Below, in pieces: positions 35,824-43,129 of a DNA stretch of 64,000 nt. The stretch is from Paenibacillus_E violae. GTDB lineage: Bacteria; Bacillota; Bacilli; Paenibacillales; NBRC-103111. The notes under the pieces were generated by a model. It saw only the letters and a program-made list of their open reading frames with translations, did not search any database and had not been told where the DNA came from. Position numbers and translations under genes: made by a program. The first letter of the stretch is position 1, and each line of letters starts with the position of its first letter. The stretch lies in contig NZ_JAWCUD010000007.1 of assembly GCF_032461945.1 (NCBI RefSeq), positions 248,001 to 312,000 on the forward strand, read 5' to 3'.

Positions 35824-36471
35824 ATGTTGCAATCATTTATACTGATCGACGAGTTGAAGCAAACTCGCTCAGCTACCTCCTCGCCATCCACAAACGAGAT
35901 GAGCTATTCTAATCGTGCACAAGCATCCCTGCCTGACGAGGTATTGAAGGACTTGGGCTTTCGCGTCTACACAGCATCTACTGGTAAAGAAATTTCCTTC
36001 ATCATTCCTAAAGTTGATGCTGTTCTATTAAGCGTAAGCCCCGATCAAGTGGAGACTTGGCGCAAACGCGTATTGGCTGAGCGCAGCCTCCCCCTCTTCT
36101 GGTGGTGTGATTCGCACACTTTTCCTTCTAATGAATGCAGAATGGATGCAGGTATAGATGGTTTAATCGGTTCAACGATGAGTCCTCTTGAAATTCACTG
36201 CGCTCTGCTACTAGGTGTGAATCACTACTTTCATCGAACCGAATGGCAGCAGGAGCGTGAGCAGCTCCTCTCCAAGCTGGAGGAGCGCAAATGGGTCGAT
36301 CAAGCCAAGCGGATCTTATGCGAGATTAAAGGGATTTCCGAAGCGGAAGCCTACGACTTTTTGCGCAAACAAGCCATGAATGAGCGTAAACGTATGGTAG
36401 ATGTCGCTACCTCCATCGTCAAGGTGTACCAAATACTACGAGATCAGAATCAAGGAGGCCGCAAACGATGA
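35824..36471 (+). CDS. ANTAR-domain antitermination regulator with a degenerate receiver domain
   Basis: The C-terminal 55 residues (about 149-203: KLEERKWVDQAKRIL, ISEAEAYDFLRKQAM, DVATSIV) are a clear ANTAR RNA-binding domain. The N-terminal part (about 40-135) is receiver-like (VDAVLLS, IDGLIGSTMSPLEIHCALLL), but the residue at the usual phospho-Asp place is Ser70, so control by phosphorylation is unlikely. ATG follows GGAGGTATTCAA. It is divergent from narK-nirBD, whose leader holds matching hexaloop hairpins, and overlaps the next gene by 4 bp. The nearest known analogue is NasT/NasR of nitrate assimilation. Confidence 0.9.
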   Translation: MLQSFILIDELKQTRSATSSPSTNEMSYSNRAQASLPDEVLKDLGFRVYTASTGKEISFIIPKVDAVLLSVSPDQVETWRKRVLAERSLPLFWWCDSHTFPSNECRMDAGIDGLIGSTMSPLEIHCALLLGVNHYFHRTEWQQEREQLLSKLEERKWVDQAKRILCEIKGISEAEAYDFLRKQAMNERKRMVDVATSIVKVYQILRDQNQGGRKR

Positions 36472-37499
36472 TATCTTTACTAAAAGAAGTAGGACGCGGA
36501 AAGCGCGGAGCAAGAGATCTTTCGTATGAAGAGGCTTCCCAAGCAGCAGAACTTATGTTAACCGGTGGTGCTACTCAGGCTCAAATGGGCGCATTTCTTG
36601 TAGCTGAGCGTATTAAAATGGAATCACCTGATGAGATTAAAGCCTTCATTCACGCGCTGCGCAAACGTATCTTTTCTTATCCGATACCTGGCAGCATGGA
36701 CTGTGCAGGACCTTACGACGGCCGCACCCGCACGTTCATTGCGACCTTGCCGACCGCATTTGTGCTTGCAGCTTGCGGTCTCCCGACTACACTGCACGGC
36801 AGCCCGAGCATGCCGCCCAAATGGGGCATCACGCTGACTGACGTGCTGGATGCACTTGGCGTACCGGCGCTAACTTCGTCGCGCGAGGCGCTGGTATCCG
36901 CAGCGGCGCGAACAGGCTTCCTATTCGCGCCTACTGAAAGCTGGTGCGCACCGCTTGGCGAGCTGCGCGAACTCCGCAAGGAGCTCGGCTTGCGAACTGT
37001 GTTTAACACCGCCGAGAAGCTGCTTCGTTTCACGGAAGCCCCGTTCATGGCCGTCGGTGTGTTTCATGGTACGGTTTTCGAGAAAATGACGAATTTGCTC
37101 ATCGAACTGGGGATCACCAGCGGAATCGTTGTGCAAGGCATGGAAGGCTCGGAAGATCTATCCATCGAAAAACGTACGAGGACCTATGTGATTCAAAATG
37201 GCTCCAGTGAATTATTCATTGTAGATCCTGAAATCTATGAATTAATGGTTGAAGTGCCTGAAGTTGAATGGACGGCGCAGCTGCAAGGTGAAACGGCGAT
37301 GGCCGTTTTGCGCGGAGAAGCTGAACTTCCTTACTTGAACATGGTGCTGCTGAACAGCGCTGTTCGCCTCTGGGTTTCCCAGAAGGCCGGCTCCATCGAA
37401 GAAGGAATCTACATGGCCCGTCATGCGATCGAGCAAGGAAAAGCACTTCAGACCTACACCGAGTGGACGGAAGCGATTAAGCCGGTATCTGCAACTTAA
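36468..37499 (+). CDS. Anthranilate phosphoribosyltransferase-like protein (TrpD2/YbiB group), degenerate active site
   Basis: 343-aa protein with the TrpD fold order: N-terminal helices (LSYEEASQAAELMLTGGATQAQ), a central part with LHGSPSMPPKWG and TDVLDALGV, and VVQGMEGSEDLS. The PRPP-binding GTGGD loop is replaced by CAGPYDG at residues 79-85, so the standard reaction is doubtful. Its ATG overlaps the ANTAR gene stop as ATGA, and a terminator closes the pair, so the two are translationally coupled. No other trp gene is near. I infer a ligand-binding or partner role for the ANTAR protein; TrpD activity is not excluded. Confidence 0.8.
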   Translation: MISLLKEVGRGKRGARDLSYEEASQAAELMLTGGATQAQMGAFLVAERIKMESPDEIKAFIHALRKRIFSYPIPGSMDCAGPYDGRTRTFIATLPTAFVLAACGLPTTLHGSPSMPPKWGITLTDVLDALGVPALTSSREALVSAAARTGFLFAPTESWCAPLGELRELRKELGLRTVFNTAEKLLRFTEAPFMAVGVFHGTVFEKMTNLLIELGITSGIVVQGMEGSEDLSIEKRTRTYVIQNGSSELFIVDPEIYELMVEVPEVEWTAQLQGETAMAVLRGEAELPYLNMVLLNSAVRLWVSQKAGSIEEGIYMARHAIEQGKALQTYTEWTEAIKPVSAT

Positions 37500-37515
37500 T
37501 AAATGGTTATTTGCC

Positions 37516-37545
37516 CTCCGCAGAAATTTTCTGCGGAGTTTTTTT
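37516..37545 (+). terminator. Intrinsic terminator after the ANTAR/TrpD-like operon
   Basis: Near-perfect CTCCGCAGAAA / TTTCTGCGGAG stem followed by seven T. Confidence 0.92.
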
Positions 37546-37593
37546 GTTAAGCCATGACCGTTAAGGCGCTAAGTTAGCCAGTATGCATGCAAC

Positions 37594-37626
37594 AAAAAGC
37601 CCCTGCCCTTCATTCAGGCAGAGGCT
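37594..37626 (-). terminator. Intrinsic terminator after the CAP-domain gene
   Basis: GCCTCTGCC / GGCAGGGGC stem on the minus strand followed by TTTTTG. Confidence 0.8.
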
Positions 37627-37639
37627 GTCAGACCACTAT

Positions 37640-38434
37640 TTATTTTCCAATAAACTGCTGGGTGAACATTTTACCGCACGGTCCTCCGGTAACAATACCG
37701 ATGCCAATGTGCGTGTAATCTTTGCTTAGAATATTTGCTTTGTGACCAGGCGAATTCATCAGCGCCTCATGCGCGGCTTGCACTGTTTGATTGCATGCGA
37801 TGTTTTCCCCTGCCGCGTTATAGGTAATACCGAATTTCTCCATCATATCAAAAGGCGAACCATATGTCGGTGAATCGTGAGAGAAATATTTGTTTTCGAC
37901 CATATCCTGGCTTTTGAGTCTTGCTGTCTTGGTCAGTTCAGGATCGACGACTAGGGCAGCTAATCCCACAGCAGCTCGCTCTTTGTTCACCAAATCCAAC
38001 ATTTGCTGTTCCTCTGCCGTCAGATCCGTACTCGGAGGAGCTTGGGGTGCCGGTGCCGGCGTTGGCTCAGGCTGAGACGGTGGCGGTTCGGAAGGCGGCG
38101 GGGTTGGGGTTGGGGTTGGCGGCGTCTGCTTCTTGGGAATTTTTAAATTCCCATAAGCCCATAGGATGGACTGCAGGGTTTGATCATCAACGTTACCGGT
38201 AACCGGAAGGCCGTAACGGCTTTGAAACGCTTTAACACCAGATTGTGTTTGATTACCATAGTAGCCTGTGATGGGCCCGCTATAGTAACCCAGAGATTTC
38301 AGCATCCCTTGAACCGCATAAACATCCGGCCCCTTGGCCCCTTTTCCATAGGCAAAAGCGGTCGTTGAGGTAGAGCAGAACAAAGCGATACAGATTAGTA
38401 TGATCCAGACATGCTTTTTCTTGCCATGAAACAT
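37640..38434 (-). CDS. Secreted CAP-domain protein with a peptidoglycan-binding domain
   Basis: Signal peptide (IILICIALFCSTSTTAFA), PG_binding_1 domain (about 32-90: VYAVQGMLKSLGYY, GVKAFQSRYGLPVTG), a Pro/Thr/Ser-rich linker, and a CAP (SCP-like) domain (about 145-264: LDLVNKERAAVGL, FSHDSPTYGSPF, GENIACNQT, HKANILSKDYTHIGIG). The layout resembles Bacillus YkwD and several sporulation proteins; the exact role is unknown. The start at 38432-38434 lies 13 nt after AGGGAG; an ATG 12 codons upstream (38470) is in frame but gives a less typical signal start. Confidence 0.88.
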   Translation of the reverse strand: MFHGKKKHVWIILICIALFCSTSTTAFAYGKGAKGPDVYAVQGMLKSLGYYSGPITGYYGNQTQSGVKAFQSRYGLPVTGNVDDQTLQSILWAYGNLKIPKKQTPPTPTPTPPPSEPPPSQPEPTPAPAPQAPPSTDLTAEEQQMLDLVNKERAAVGLAALVVDPELTKTARLKSQDMVENKYFSHDSPTYGSPFDMMEKFGITYNAAGENIACNQTVQAAHEALMNSPGHKANILSKDYTHIGIGIVTGGPCGKMFTQQFIGK

Positions 38435-38543
38435 GCGTTTACGTTCACTCCCTGTCGTCGTCAGTATCATTCGCCCGACATGGGCGACTGCCCTTAGAGT
38501 GACCTATTTTTTGGATTTTATCCGTTTGCATGAATAATTTTAA

Positions 38544-39068
38544 TCAATACCAAAAGGTCGGGTACCTGCGTTTCTTATCCAGATTGTTAATGATCAAAGC
38601 AATAATTACGATAAGCACAGATCCGATCAATACCGGTGCAAACAGAAAGGACCAACTGCTGCCGCTTAAAATAACGACCAAAGGATCGGCCCCGGCAGGG
38701 GGATGTGTTGTTTTGGTCAGCATCATCAAGCCGATTGCCAGCCCTACCGCAATGGCTATAACCCAAACGCTTCGGCCAAACAGATGGAAAAAGAGGAGAC
38801 CTACTAAGGTTGAAATCAAATGCCCACCGATGATATTGCGCGGCTGAGACAGTGGTGCATCCCAAAGACCAAAAGCCAAAACGCAGGTTGCGCCAAATGG
38901 GGCCATGATCCAGGCATTGGCGGTCAAATCCGTTAGGAGAGCTAAAAGAGCTATGGCGATAAATCCCCCAATCGAGCCGATCAACGCATTCCTTGGAACG
39001 ACTTTTAGCGGACTTCTGTCTTTGCTTCTCATTTTCAGCCAAAATCCTGACTCGTCAAGGTTATTCAT
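38544..39068 (-). CDS. HPP-family membrane protein, putative nitrite transporter
   Basis: About 174 aa with four hydrophobic segments and the defining motif THPPAGADPL; also GGFIAIALLALLTD and MAPFGATCVLAFG. HPP proteins of chloroplasts and cyanobacteria have been shown to carry nitrite, which suits its position close to the nitrate/nitrite genes, but the bacterial role is inferred. ATG at 39066-39068 follows AAGTGGTG; GTG codons just upstream overlap that site. Its promoter is TTGACA-17-TATAAC with an operator over the -10. Confidence 0.85.
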   Translation of the reverse strand: MNNLDESGFWLKMRSKDRSPLKVVPRNALIGSIGGFIAIALLALLTDLTANAWIMAPFGATCVLAFGLWDAPLSQPRNIIGGHLISTLVGLLFFHLFGRSVWVIAIAVGLAIGLMMLTKTTHPPAGADPLVVILSGSSWSFLFAPVLIGSVLIVIIALIINNLDKKRRYPTFWY

Positions 39069-39094
39069 TTTGTTCACCACTTTCTACATTAAAG

Positions 39095-39110
39095 AACTAG
39101 TCAACTAGTT
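39095..39110. promoter_or_regulatory. GntR-type operator over the HPP-gene promoter
   Basis: Palindrome AACTAGT-CA-ACTAGTT. It overlaps the minus-strand -10 (TATAAC, 39108-39113), which pairs with TTGACA at 39131-39136 over a 17-bp spacer. The same AACTAGTT core lies at the divergent gntR promoter. Confidence 0.75.
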
Positions 39111-39167
39111 ATATAATTTATTTTTCAGTGTGTCAATGGTTTTCTCCCACTCTTACTCCTCATTTTA

Positions 39168-39211
39168 TTGGATTTCAAATGAAAAAGGATTATAATATAA
39201 CTAGTTAACTA
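39168..39211 (+). promoter_or_regulatory. gntR-gene promoter with matching operator
   Basis: TTGGAT (39168-39173), 17-bp spacer, TATAAT (39191-39196), then AACTAGTTAACTA (39199-39211), which matches the HPP operator on its minus strand (AACTAGTTGACTA). The site would cover the transcription start, so self-repression is likely. Confidence 0.72.
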
Positions 39212-39230
39212 TGAAAAGAGGTTATTTGCA

Positions 39231-40205
39231 GTGGAAGAAGATAAAAAATATATCCTTCAAGTTAATCCTCAATTGACCTTTAACGTAAATACACAAATCA
39301 AAGAACAACTGAAATGGTTAATCGGAATTGAACAAATGGAAAACGGCGATATGCTGCCGACGGCCAGTCAATTGGCGGATGAGCTTGGGCTCAATCGAAA
39401 TACGGTCAACTGGGTATACAACCAATTGCGTGACGAGGGACTTGTTTCCATACAGAAAGGACGCGGTACGCAGGTCACGGGTGGGGTCGAGACCAAGCAT
39501 CTCTTGGAAGAGCGGAAACCGATGCAGCAGCTTTTGAATGATACGATTCATGAGGCCGCGGCAATGGGATTTGATTTGCCATCTTTTTTCATCGCCGGTC
39601 TTGCCTACTCGTTGCTGCAGCCCCCCTCCCTTGCCCGCAAGCTGCGGATTTTACTGGTGGAATGCAGAGGCCATGATTACCCTTTCTATCGCCAGGAAAT
39701 CGAGCGAGCAACCGATGGTGAAGTAGATACTTTATTTCTCGATGACAGTTCCCTTAATGACGATGTCGTAAGAGAAGCCGTTATGCGTTCGGACGTCGTC
39801 GTCACAACCTTGAACCATGCCGAGGAAACCAAAGCACTGTTTGCTCGCTTCGACAGCAAAGTGATTGTGATCGGAGCAACGCTTGAAGCTTCTGAGCTGC
39901 TTGAGATCGCCAAGCTTCAGGCTGGCACACATGTCGCCTTTGTTTGCCTGGGAAGAATAGGCGGAGAATGGATGGCCAACCGGATTCGGGAAGCAGGCAT
40001 TCATCAGCTTCATGTTGAGAGTGTGGGGATGAACGAACCCGACCGTCTGAAGGAAGCTCTTCAGCACTCGCACAAAATCTACGCCTCTGCTGCTGTATTT
40101 TCTGAACTGAAGAAGCAGCAACCTGATAAAACGCAGTTATTCCCTATGAGGCTGGAACAAAGCAGTGAGAATTTATTGCATGAAGTTGCAACGCAAAAGA
40201 AATAA
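39231..40205 (+). CDS. GntR-family transcriptional regulator
   Basis: Winged-helix domain at about residues 15-85 (LPTASQLADELGLNRNTVN and YNQLRDEGLVSIQKGRGTQV). The effector part (about 95-324) is not an aminotransferase and looks like a Rossmann-type ligand domain (VVVTTLNHAEETKAL, VAFVCLGRIG). Start is GTG behind AGAGG. It is divergent from the HPP gene, and both promoters carry the same AACTAGTTRACTA site, so it probably controls both. The effector is unknown. Confidence 0.87.
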   Translation: MEEDKKYILQVNPQLTFNVNTQIKEQLKWLIGIEQMENGDMLPTASQLADELGLNRNTVNWVYNQLRDEGLVSIQKGRGTQVTGGVETKHLLEERKPMQQLLNDTIHEAAAMGFDLPSFFIAGLAYSLLQPPSLARKLRILLVECRGHDYPFYRQEIERATDGEVDTLFLDDSSLNDDVVREAVMRSDVVVTTLNHAEETKALFARFDSKVIVIGATLEASELLEIAKLQAGTHVAFVCLGRIGGEWMANRIREAGIHQLHVESVGMNEPDRLKEALQHSHKIYASAAVFSELKKQQPDKTQLFPMRLEQSSENLLHEVATQKK

Positions 40206-40232
40206 ATCCCCTGAATGGGGATTTATTTCTTT
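40200..40232 (+). terminator. Intrinsic terminator overlapping the gntR stop
   Basis: AAATAAATCCCC / GGGGATTTATTT with a short TGAA loop, followed by CTTTTG. Confidence 0.85.
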
Positions 40233-40289
40233 TGTAGGGGGCGCTATTTATGCGATATCAGGATACACATTTATTGTGCTCATGCACCA

Positions 40290-40318
40290 TTGACAGCAAC
40301 CGTATTTTCAAGTAAAGT
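40290..40318 (+). promoter_or_regulatory. fabH promoter
   Basis: TTGACA (40290-40295) and a moderate -10 TAAAGT (40313-40318) with a 17-bp spacer, just before the FapR-type box. Confidence 0.6.
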
Positions 40319-40328
40319 TTAATTATAC

Positions 40329-40345
40329 TTAGTACCTGGTACTAA
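40329..40345. promoter_or_regulatory. FapR-type operator upstream of fabH
   Basis: TTAGTACCTGGTACTAA is a perfect 17-bp palindrome about a central T. It matches the known FapR site of Firmicutes (TTAGTACCTGnTACTAA type), where malonyl-CoA relieves repression of fatty-acid genes. It lies just downstream of the predicted -10. Confidence 0.88.
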
Positions 40346-40375
40346 TACTTGATAATAAAAAGGAGCGAGCTTCTC

Positions 40376-41365
40376 ATGCCTGTCTCAAATCCCTTGAATG
40401 CCCGTATTTCAGCAATAGGCAGTTATGTGCCTTCGCATATTTTAAGCAACGCCGACCTTGAAGCCATGGTGGAAACCAACGATGAGTGGATCGTTCAGCG
40501 CACCGGCATGCGGGAACGCAGAATCGCCGCTCCCGAGGAATTCACTAGCCATTTATGTATAGCTGCCGTTCAAAACATGCTTGACCGATATCCGGAATCG
40601 CTGAAGGATGTGGAGCTGATCATTGTCACTACGCATACGCCAGACCTGCCATCGACACCGGTAGCTTGTATGATTCAAGCTCATTTCGACCTCCCTGCTG
40701 TCGGCGCCTACGACCTTAACGCCACCTGCGCAGGGTTCGCCTATGCGGTCCATACCGCAAGCGGACTAGTCGCTGCAGGTTTACACCGCAAGGTGCTCGT
40801 GGTCGGCGGGGACGCAATGTCCAAAATCACCGATTATACGGACCGGTCGACCTGCATTCTGTTCGGCGACGGCGCAGGAGCCGTGGTGGTGGAACGCGAG
40901 GAGGAACATCCGGCATTCCTGGCGCATCATGTTGGCTCCGACGGCTCCGGCGGCAAGCATGTTTATCGCACCGGCCTGTCCGAGCAGTGGCAGGACATAC
41001 CGCTCACTGGCGGCGGAAAGCTAGTCCAAAACGGCCGCGAAGTTTATAAATTTGCGGTATCGACCGTACCGGAAGGGATCGAGCACTTGCTGACCAAAAG
41101 CGGGCTGCCGAGTTCCGCGATTGATTGGTTCATCCCGCATAGCGCTAACCTGCGGATTATTCAATCCATTTGTGAAAAGAGCGAAATTCCTTTTGAGAAG
41201 GCCATATACAGCCTTGAGTATTACGGCAATACCTCTGCGGCCTCTATTCCGCTGGCGCTTGATCTCGGCGTAAAAGATGGCAGGGTACAGGCAGGCGATA
41301 CGCTCCTGTTATACGGTTTTGGCGGGGGATTAACGCACGCTGGCATTATTTTACGTTGGGGATAA
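40376..41365 (+). CDS. fabH: 3-oxoacyl-ACP synthase III (FabH)
   Basis: Starts fatty-acid synthesis by condensing acetyl- or branched acyl-CoA with malonyl-ACP. The catalytic triad is intact: Cys118 (NATCAGFAY), His255 (IPHSANLR) and Asn285 (YYGNTSAAS). The start region with NDEWIVQRTGMRERRI is typical. ATG at 40376 follows AAGGAGCG at 10 nt; in-frame codons upstream overlap the operator region. It is a single gene, not in the main fab cluster, and is probably controlled by FapR through the box at 40329. Confidence 0.94.
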   Translation: MPVSNPLNARISAIGSYVPSHILSNADLEAMVETNDEWIVQRTGMRERRIAAPEEFTSHLCIAAVQNMLDRYPESLKDVELIIVTTHTPDLPSTPVACMIQAHFDLPAVGAYDLNATCAGFAYAVHTASGLVAAGLHRKVLVVGGDAMSKITDYTDRSTCILFGDGAGAVVVEREEEHPAFLAHHVGSDGSGGKHVYRTGLSEQWQDIPLTGGGKLVQNGREVYKFAVSTVPEGIEHLLTKSGLPSSAIDWFIPHSANLRIIQSICEKSEIPFEKAIYSLEYYGNTSAASIPLALDLGVKDGRVQAGDTLLLYGFGGGLTHAGIILRWG

Positions 41366-41391
41366 ACGCTCGGTCTAGGTGAAACAAAGGA

Positions 41392-41428
41392 GGCGGCAGC
41401 ATCCACGTACCGCTATCAAGCTGCCGCC
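41392..41428 (-). terminator. Probable terminator of the leftward glycosyltransferase operon
   Basis: Perfect 9-bp GGCGGCAGC / GCTGCCGCC stem with a 19-nt loop; on the minus strand TCCTTTGTTT follows. It lies between convergent fabH and the 77-aa gene. The T run is broken. Confidence 0.55.
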
Positions 41429-41434
41429 CCTTGC

Positions 41435-41668
41435 TTAAGAGGCTGAATAGAGATGGTCAAAGCCTTGTTCAAAACCTTTGTGAAACCCATCCATATACCC
41501 TCTATCGTATCCATTGTCAAAGCCCTTATCGAAGCCTCCTCGATGTGTCAGGAGCGCTTTGGCGGGGCGATTTCTTTTTCTCAGGAGAACTTTTTTACCG
41601 CGAACCGGCTTCGCTTTCTTGAGAAGCTTACCAGTAGCCTTTCTGCGCACAGATGGCTTCACTTTCAT
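41435..41668 (-). CDS. Small basic protein made of a Lys/Arg-rich start and a G(F/Y)xx repeat
   Basis: 77 aa. Residues 1-40 are strongly basic (KATGKLLKKAKPVRGKK). Residues 44-73 repeat a four-residue unit: GFDK GFDN GYDR, then GYMD GFHK GFEQ GFDH. No catalytic motif. ATG follows AAAGGAGTGAGG. It is the last gene of the leftward cluster and looks like the free form of the N-terminal module of the three upstream genes. A spore-coat structural or scaffold role is inferred from context only. Confidence 0.8.
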   Translation of the reverse strand: MKVKPSVRRKATGKLLKKAKPVRGKKVLLRKRNRPAKALLTHRGGFDKGFDNGYDRGYMDGFHKGFEQGFDHLYSAS

Positions 41669-41683
41669 AGATACCTCACTCCT

Positions 41684-43129
41684 TTAAACATTATTCGCCG
41701 CGATGATAGCGGGGGCTATAATTGGTAACGCTGGGGCAAACCGATGAAAGTCATCCCAGCTCATGGGCGTTTGGTGACGCAGATCCAAATTCCAGTAGCG
41801 CAGCGGCCAATCATTAATGAATCGCTGCATTTTGCCATTTTTGACTTGATAGACGGCATGATCTTCCGTCCGCGCAAGCGCACCTTCTTGCAAATGCCCA
41901 TCGACATAAACGCCCTGAGCAAGAGCAGCAAGCTTGTTCTGTACGTCATGTTGCGATAAGGAATGCCCCTTCGGCCAGTTCCGCAGATCGACTTGCGAGA
42001 CGCGGGTAGCTGACAAGTGATGCGTTTCCCCTTCGATCGGGTGACGGTGACCATTCTCAATCCAATAAAGCTGGGATGTTACCCCTCGCACGACGATATG
42101 GCTTGGGTAGAAATCAACCATCGCTGCACTGCCGCCACCGAGCTTTTGGTGAACTTCAAGCAGCAAACTGTGGGTTTCACCCCATTTTCGAGCGTAAAAC
42201 TCCAAATTTCTGCCATATACTTCTTCAAAACGGCGCTCGCCAAGCGCTTTGATCGAGACGCTTCCGACATGATGAATGAAGGTATCCATAGCAATAACGA
42301 GTTCTAATCCCATGATTCGCGTTCGAAAACCGAAATCGTCATCCTCGCAGTTTCCAATCTCAAAACCTTCATCCAAATACCCCAGCCGCTCGAAAACCTC
42401 GCGCCGCATAAGGACACAGAAGCCTGTTAATCTCGTGGTCACATGCCATTTGGCAGGGTTCGACTGATTAAAGTTTGCAGCGAAATGATGCATTTCCTCC
42501 GTGGAGGTGTAATTCGTCTGCAGCAGCTGTTCGCCGCTAATGTAATTCGTCATCGGGCCGACAAGCCCGAATTTCTCATTACTGTCCAGGCAAGTTAGCA
42601 TATTTTTCAGCCAATCTTTGGTCACAATGGTGTCATTGTTTAAAAACAGCAGGTTGGAACCACGCGCCATCCTTAGACCTTGATTCGTCCCTCCGGCGAA
42701 GCCGAGGTTGGAGGTAAAGATCTTGTAGCGGATTTTCCCCGTTAGGGATTTCAAGTACTCGGCTGTATCGTCCGTTGAGGCATTATCGATGACGATGAGT
42801 TCGAAGGGCTCCGGCGTATATTCGTAAATGCTGTCGATACAATTCTGGAGGTGGTGACGCTGATCATTCGTCGTAACGATGATGATGCTCGTTCCCTGAA
42901 ACTTCGAGGGGGTGACCCCCGCATCCCAGCCAAGCTGGAAGGCGTGATCGTGCGCGCTGTCGTAAGCCATATTAAAACCTTCATTGTAACCACGATTATA
43001 GCTTGTTTGGGAGGATGCAACCTTACCTGGCTTGCTTAACTTACCTAGCCTGCCTAGCTGCCCAAGCATACGAAACTTGCGTAATTTGCCCATGGATTTG
43101 TGGACCCGTCGCTTCGCCGCTGTTCTCAT
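41684..43129 (-). CDS. Family 2 glycosyltransferase with basic/G(Y/F)xx N-terminal module and C-terminal repeats
   Basis: 481 aa. N-terminal basic stretch (RKFRMLGQLGRLGKLSK) and a loose tetrapeptide repeat (GYNEGFNMAYDSAHDHAF) cover about residues 1-70. The GT2 domain (about 75-330) has SIIIVTTN, VIDNASTDDT, LFLNNDTIV and the NCEDDDF motif. The last 130 residues hold two similar units (LYWIENGHRHPIEG and VYQVKNGKMQRFIN). ATG at 43127-43129 overlaps the upstream stop as ATGA and follows GGGGAGG. The GT2 part is paralogous to 49864-50592. Confidence 0.85.
   Translation of the reverse strand: MRTAAKRRVHKSMGKLRKFRMLGQLGRLGKLSKPGKVASSQTSYNRGYNEGFNMAYDSAHDHAFQLGWDAGVTPSKFQGTSIIIVTTNDQRHHLQNCIDSIYEYTPEPFELIVIDNASTDDTAEYLKSLTGKIRYKIFTSNLGFAGGTNQGLRMARGSNLLFLNNDTIVTKDWLKNMLTCLDSNEKFGLVGPMTNYISGEQLLQTNYTSTEEMHHFAANFNQSNPAKWHVTTRLTGFCVLMRREVFERLGYLDEGFEIGNCEDDDFGFRTRIMGLELVIAMDTFIHHVGSVSIKALGERRFEEVYGRNLEFYARKWGETHSLLLEVHQKLGGGSAAMVDFYPSHIVVRGVTSQLYWIENGHRHPIEGETHHLSATRVSQVDLRNWPKGHSLSQHDVQNKLAALAQGVYVDGHLQEGALARTEDHAVYQVKNGKMQRFINDWPLRYWNLDLRHQTPMSWDDFHRFAPALPIIAPAIIAANNV

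Noticed and set aside
36468..37499. Ordinary tryptophan-biosynthesis TrpD
   Set aside because: The PRPP loop GTGGD is replaced, there are no trp neighbours, and the gene is coupled to a nitrate-type ANTAR regulator.
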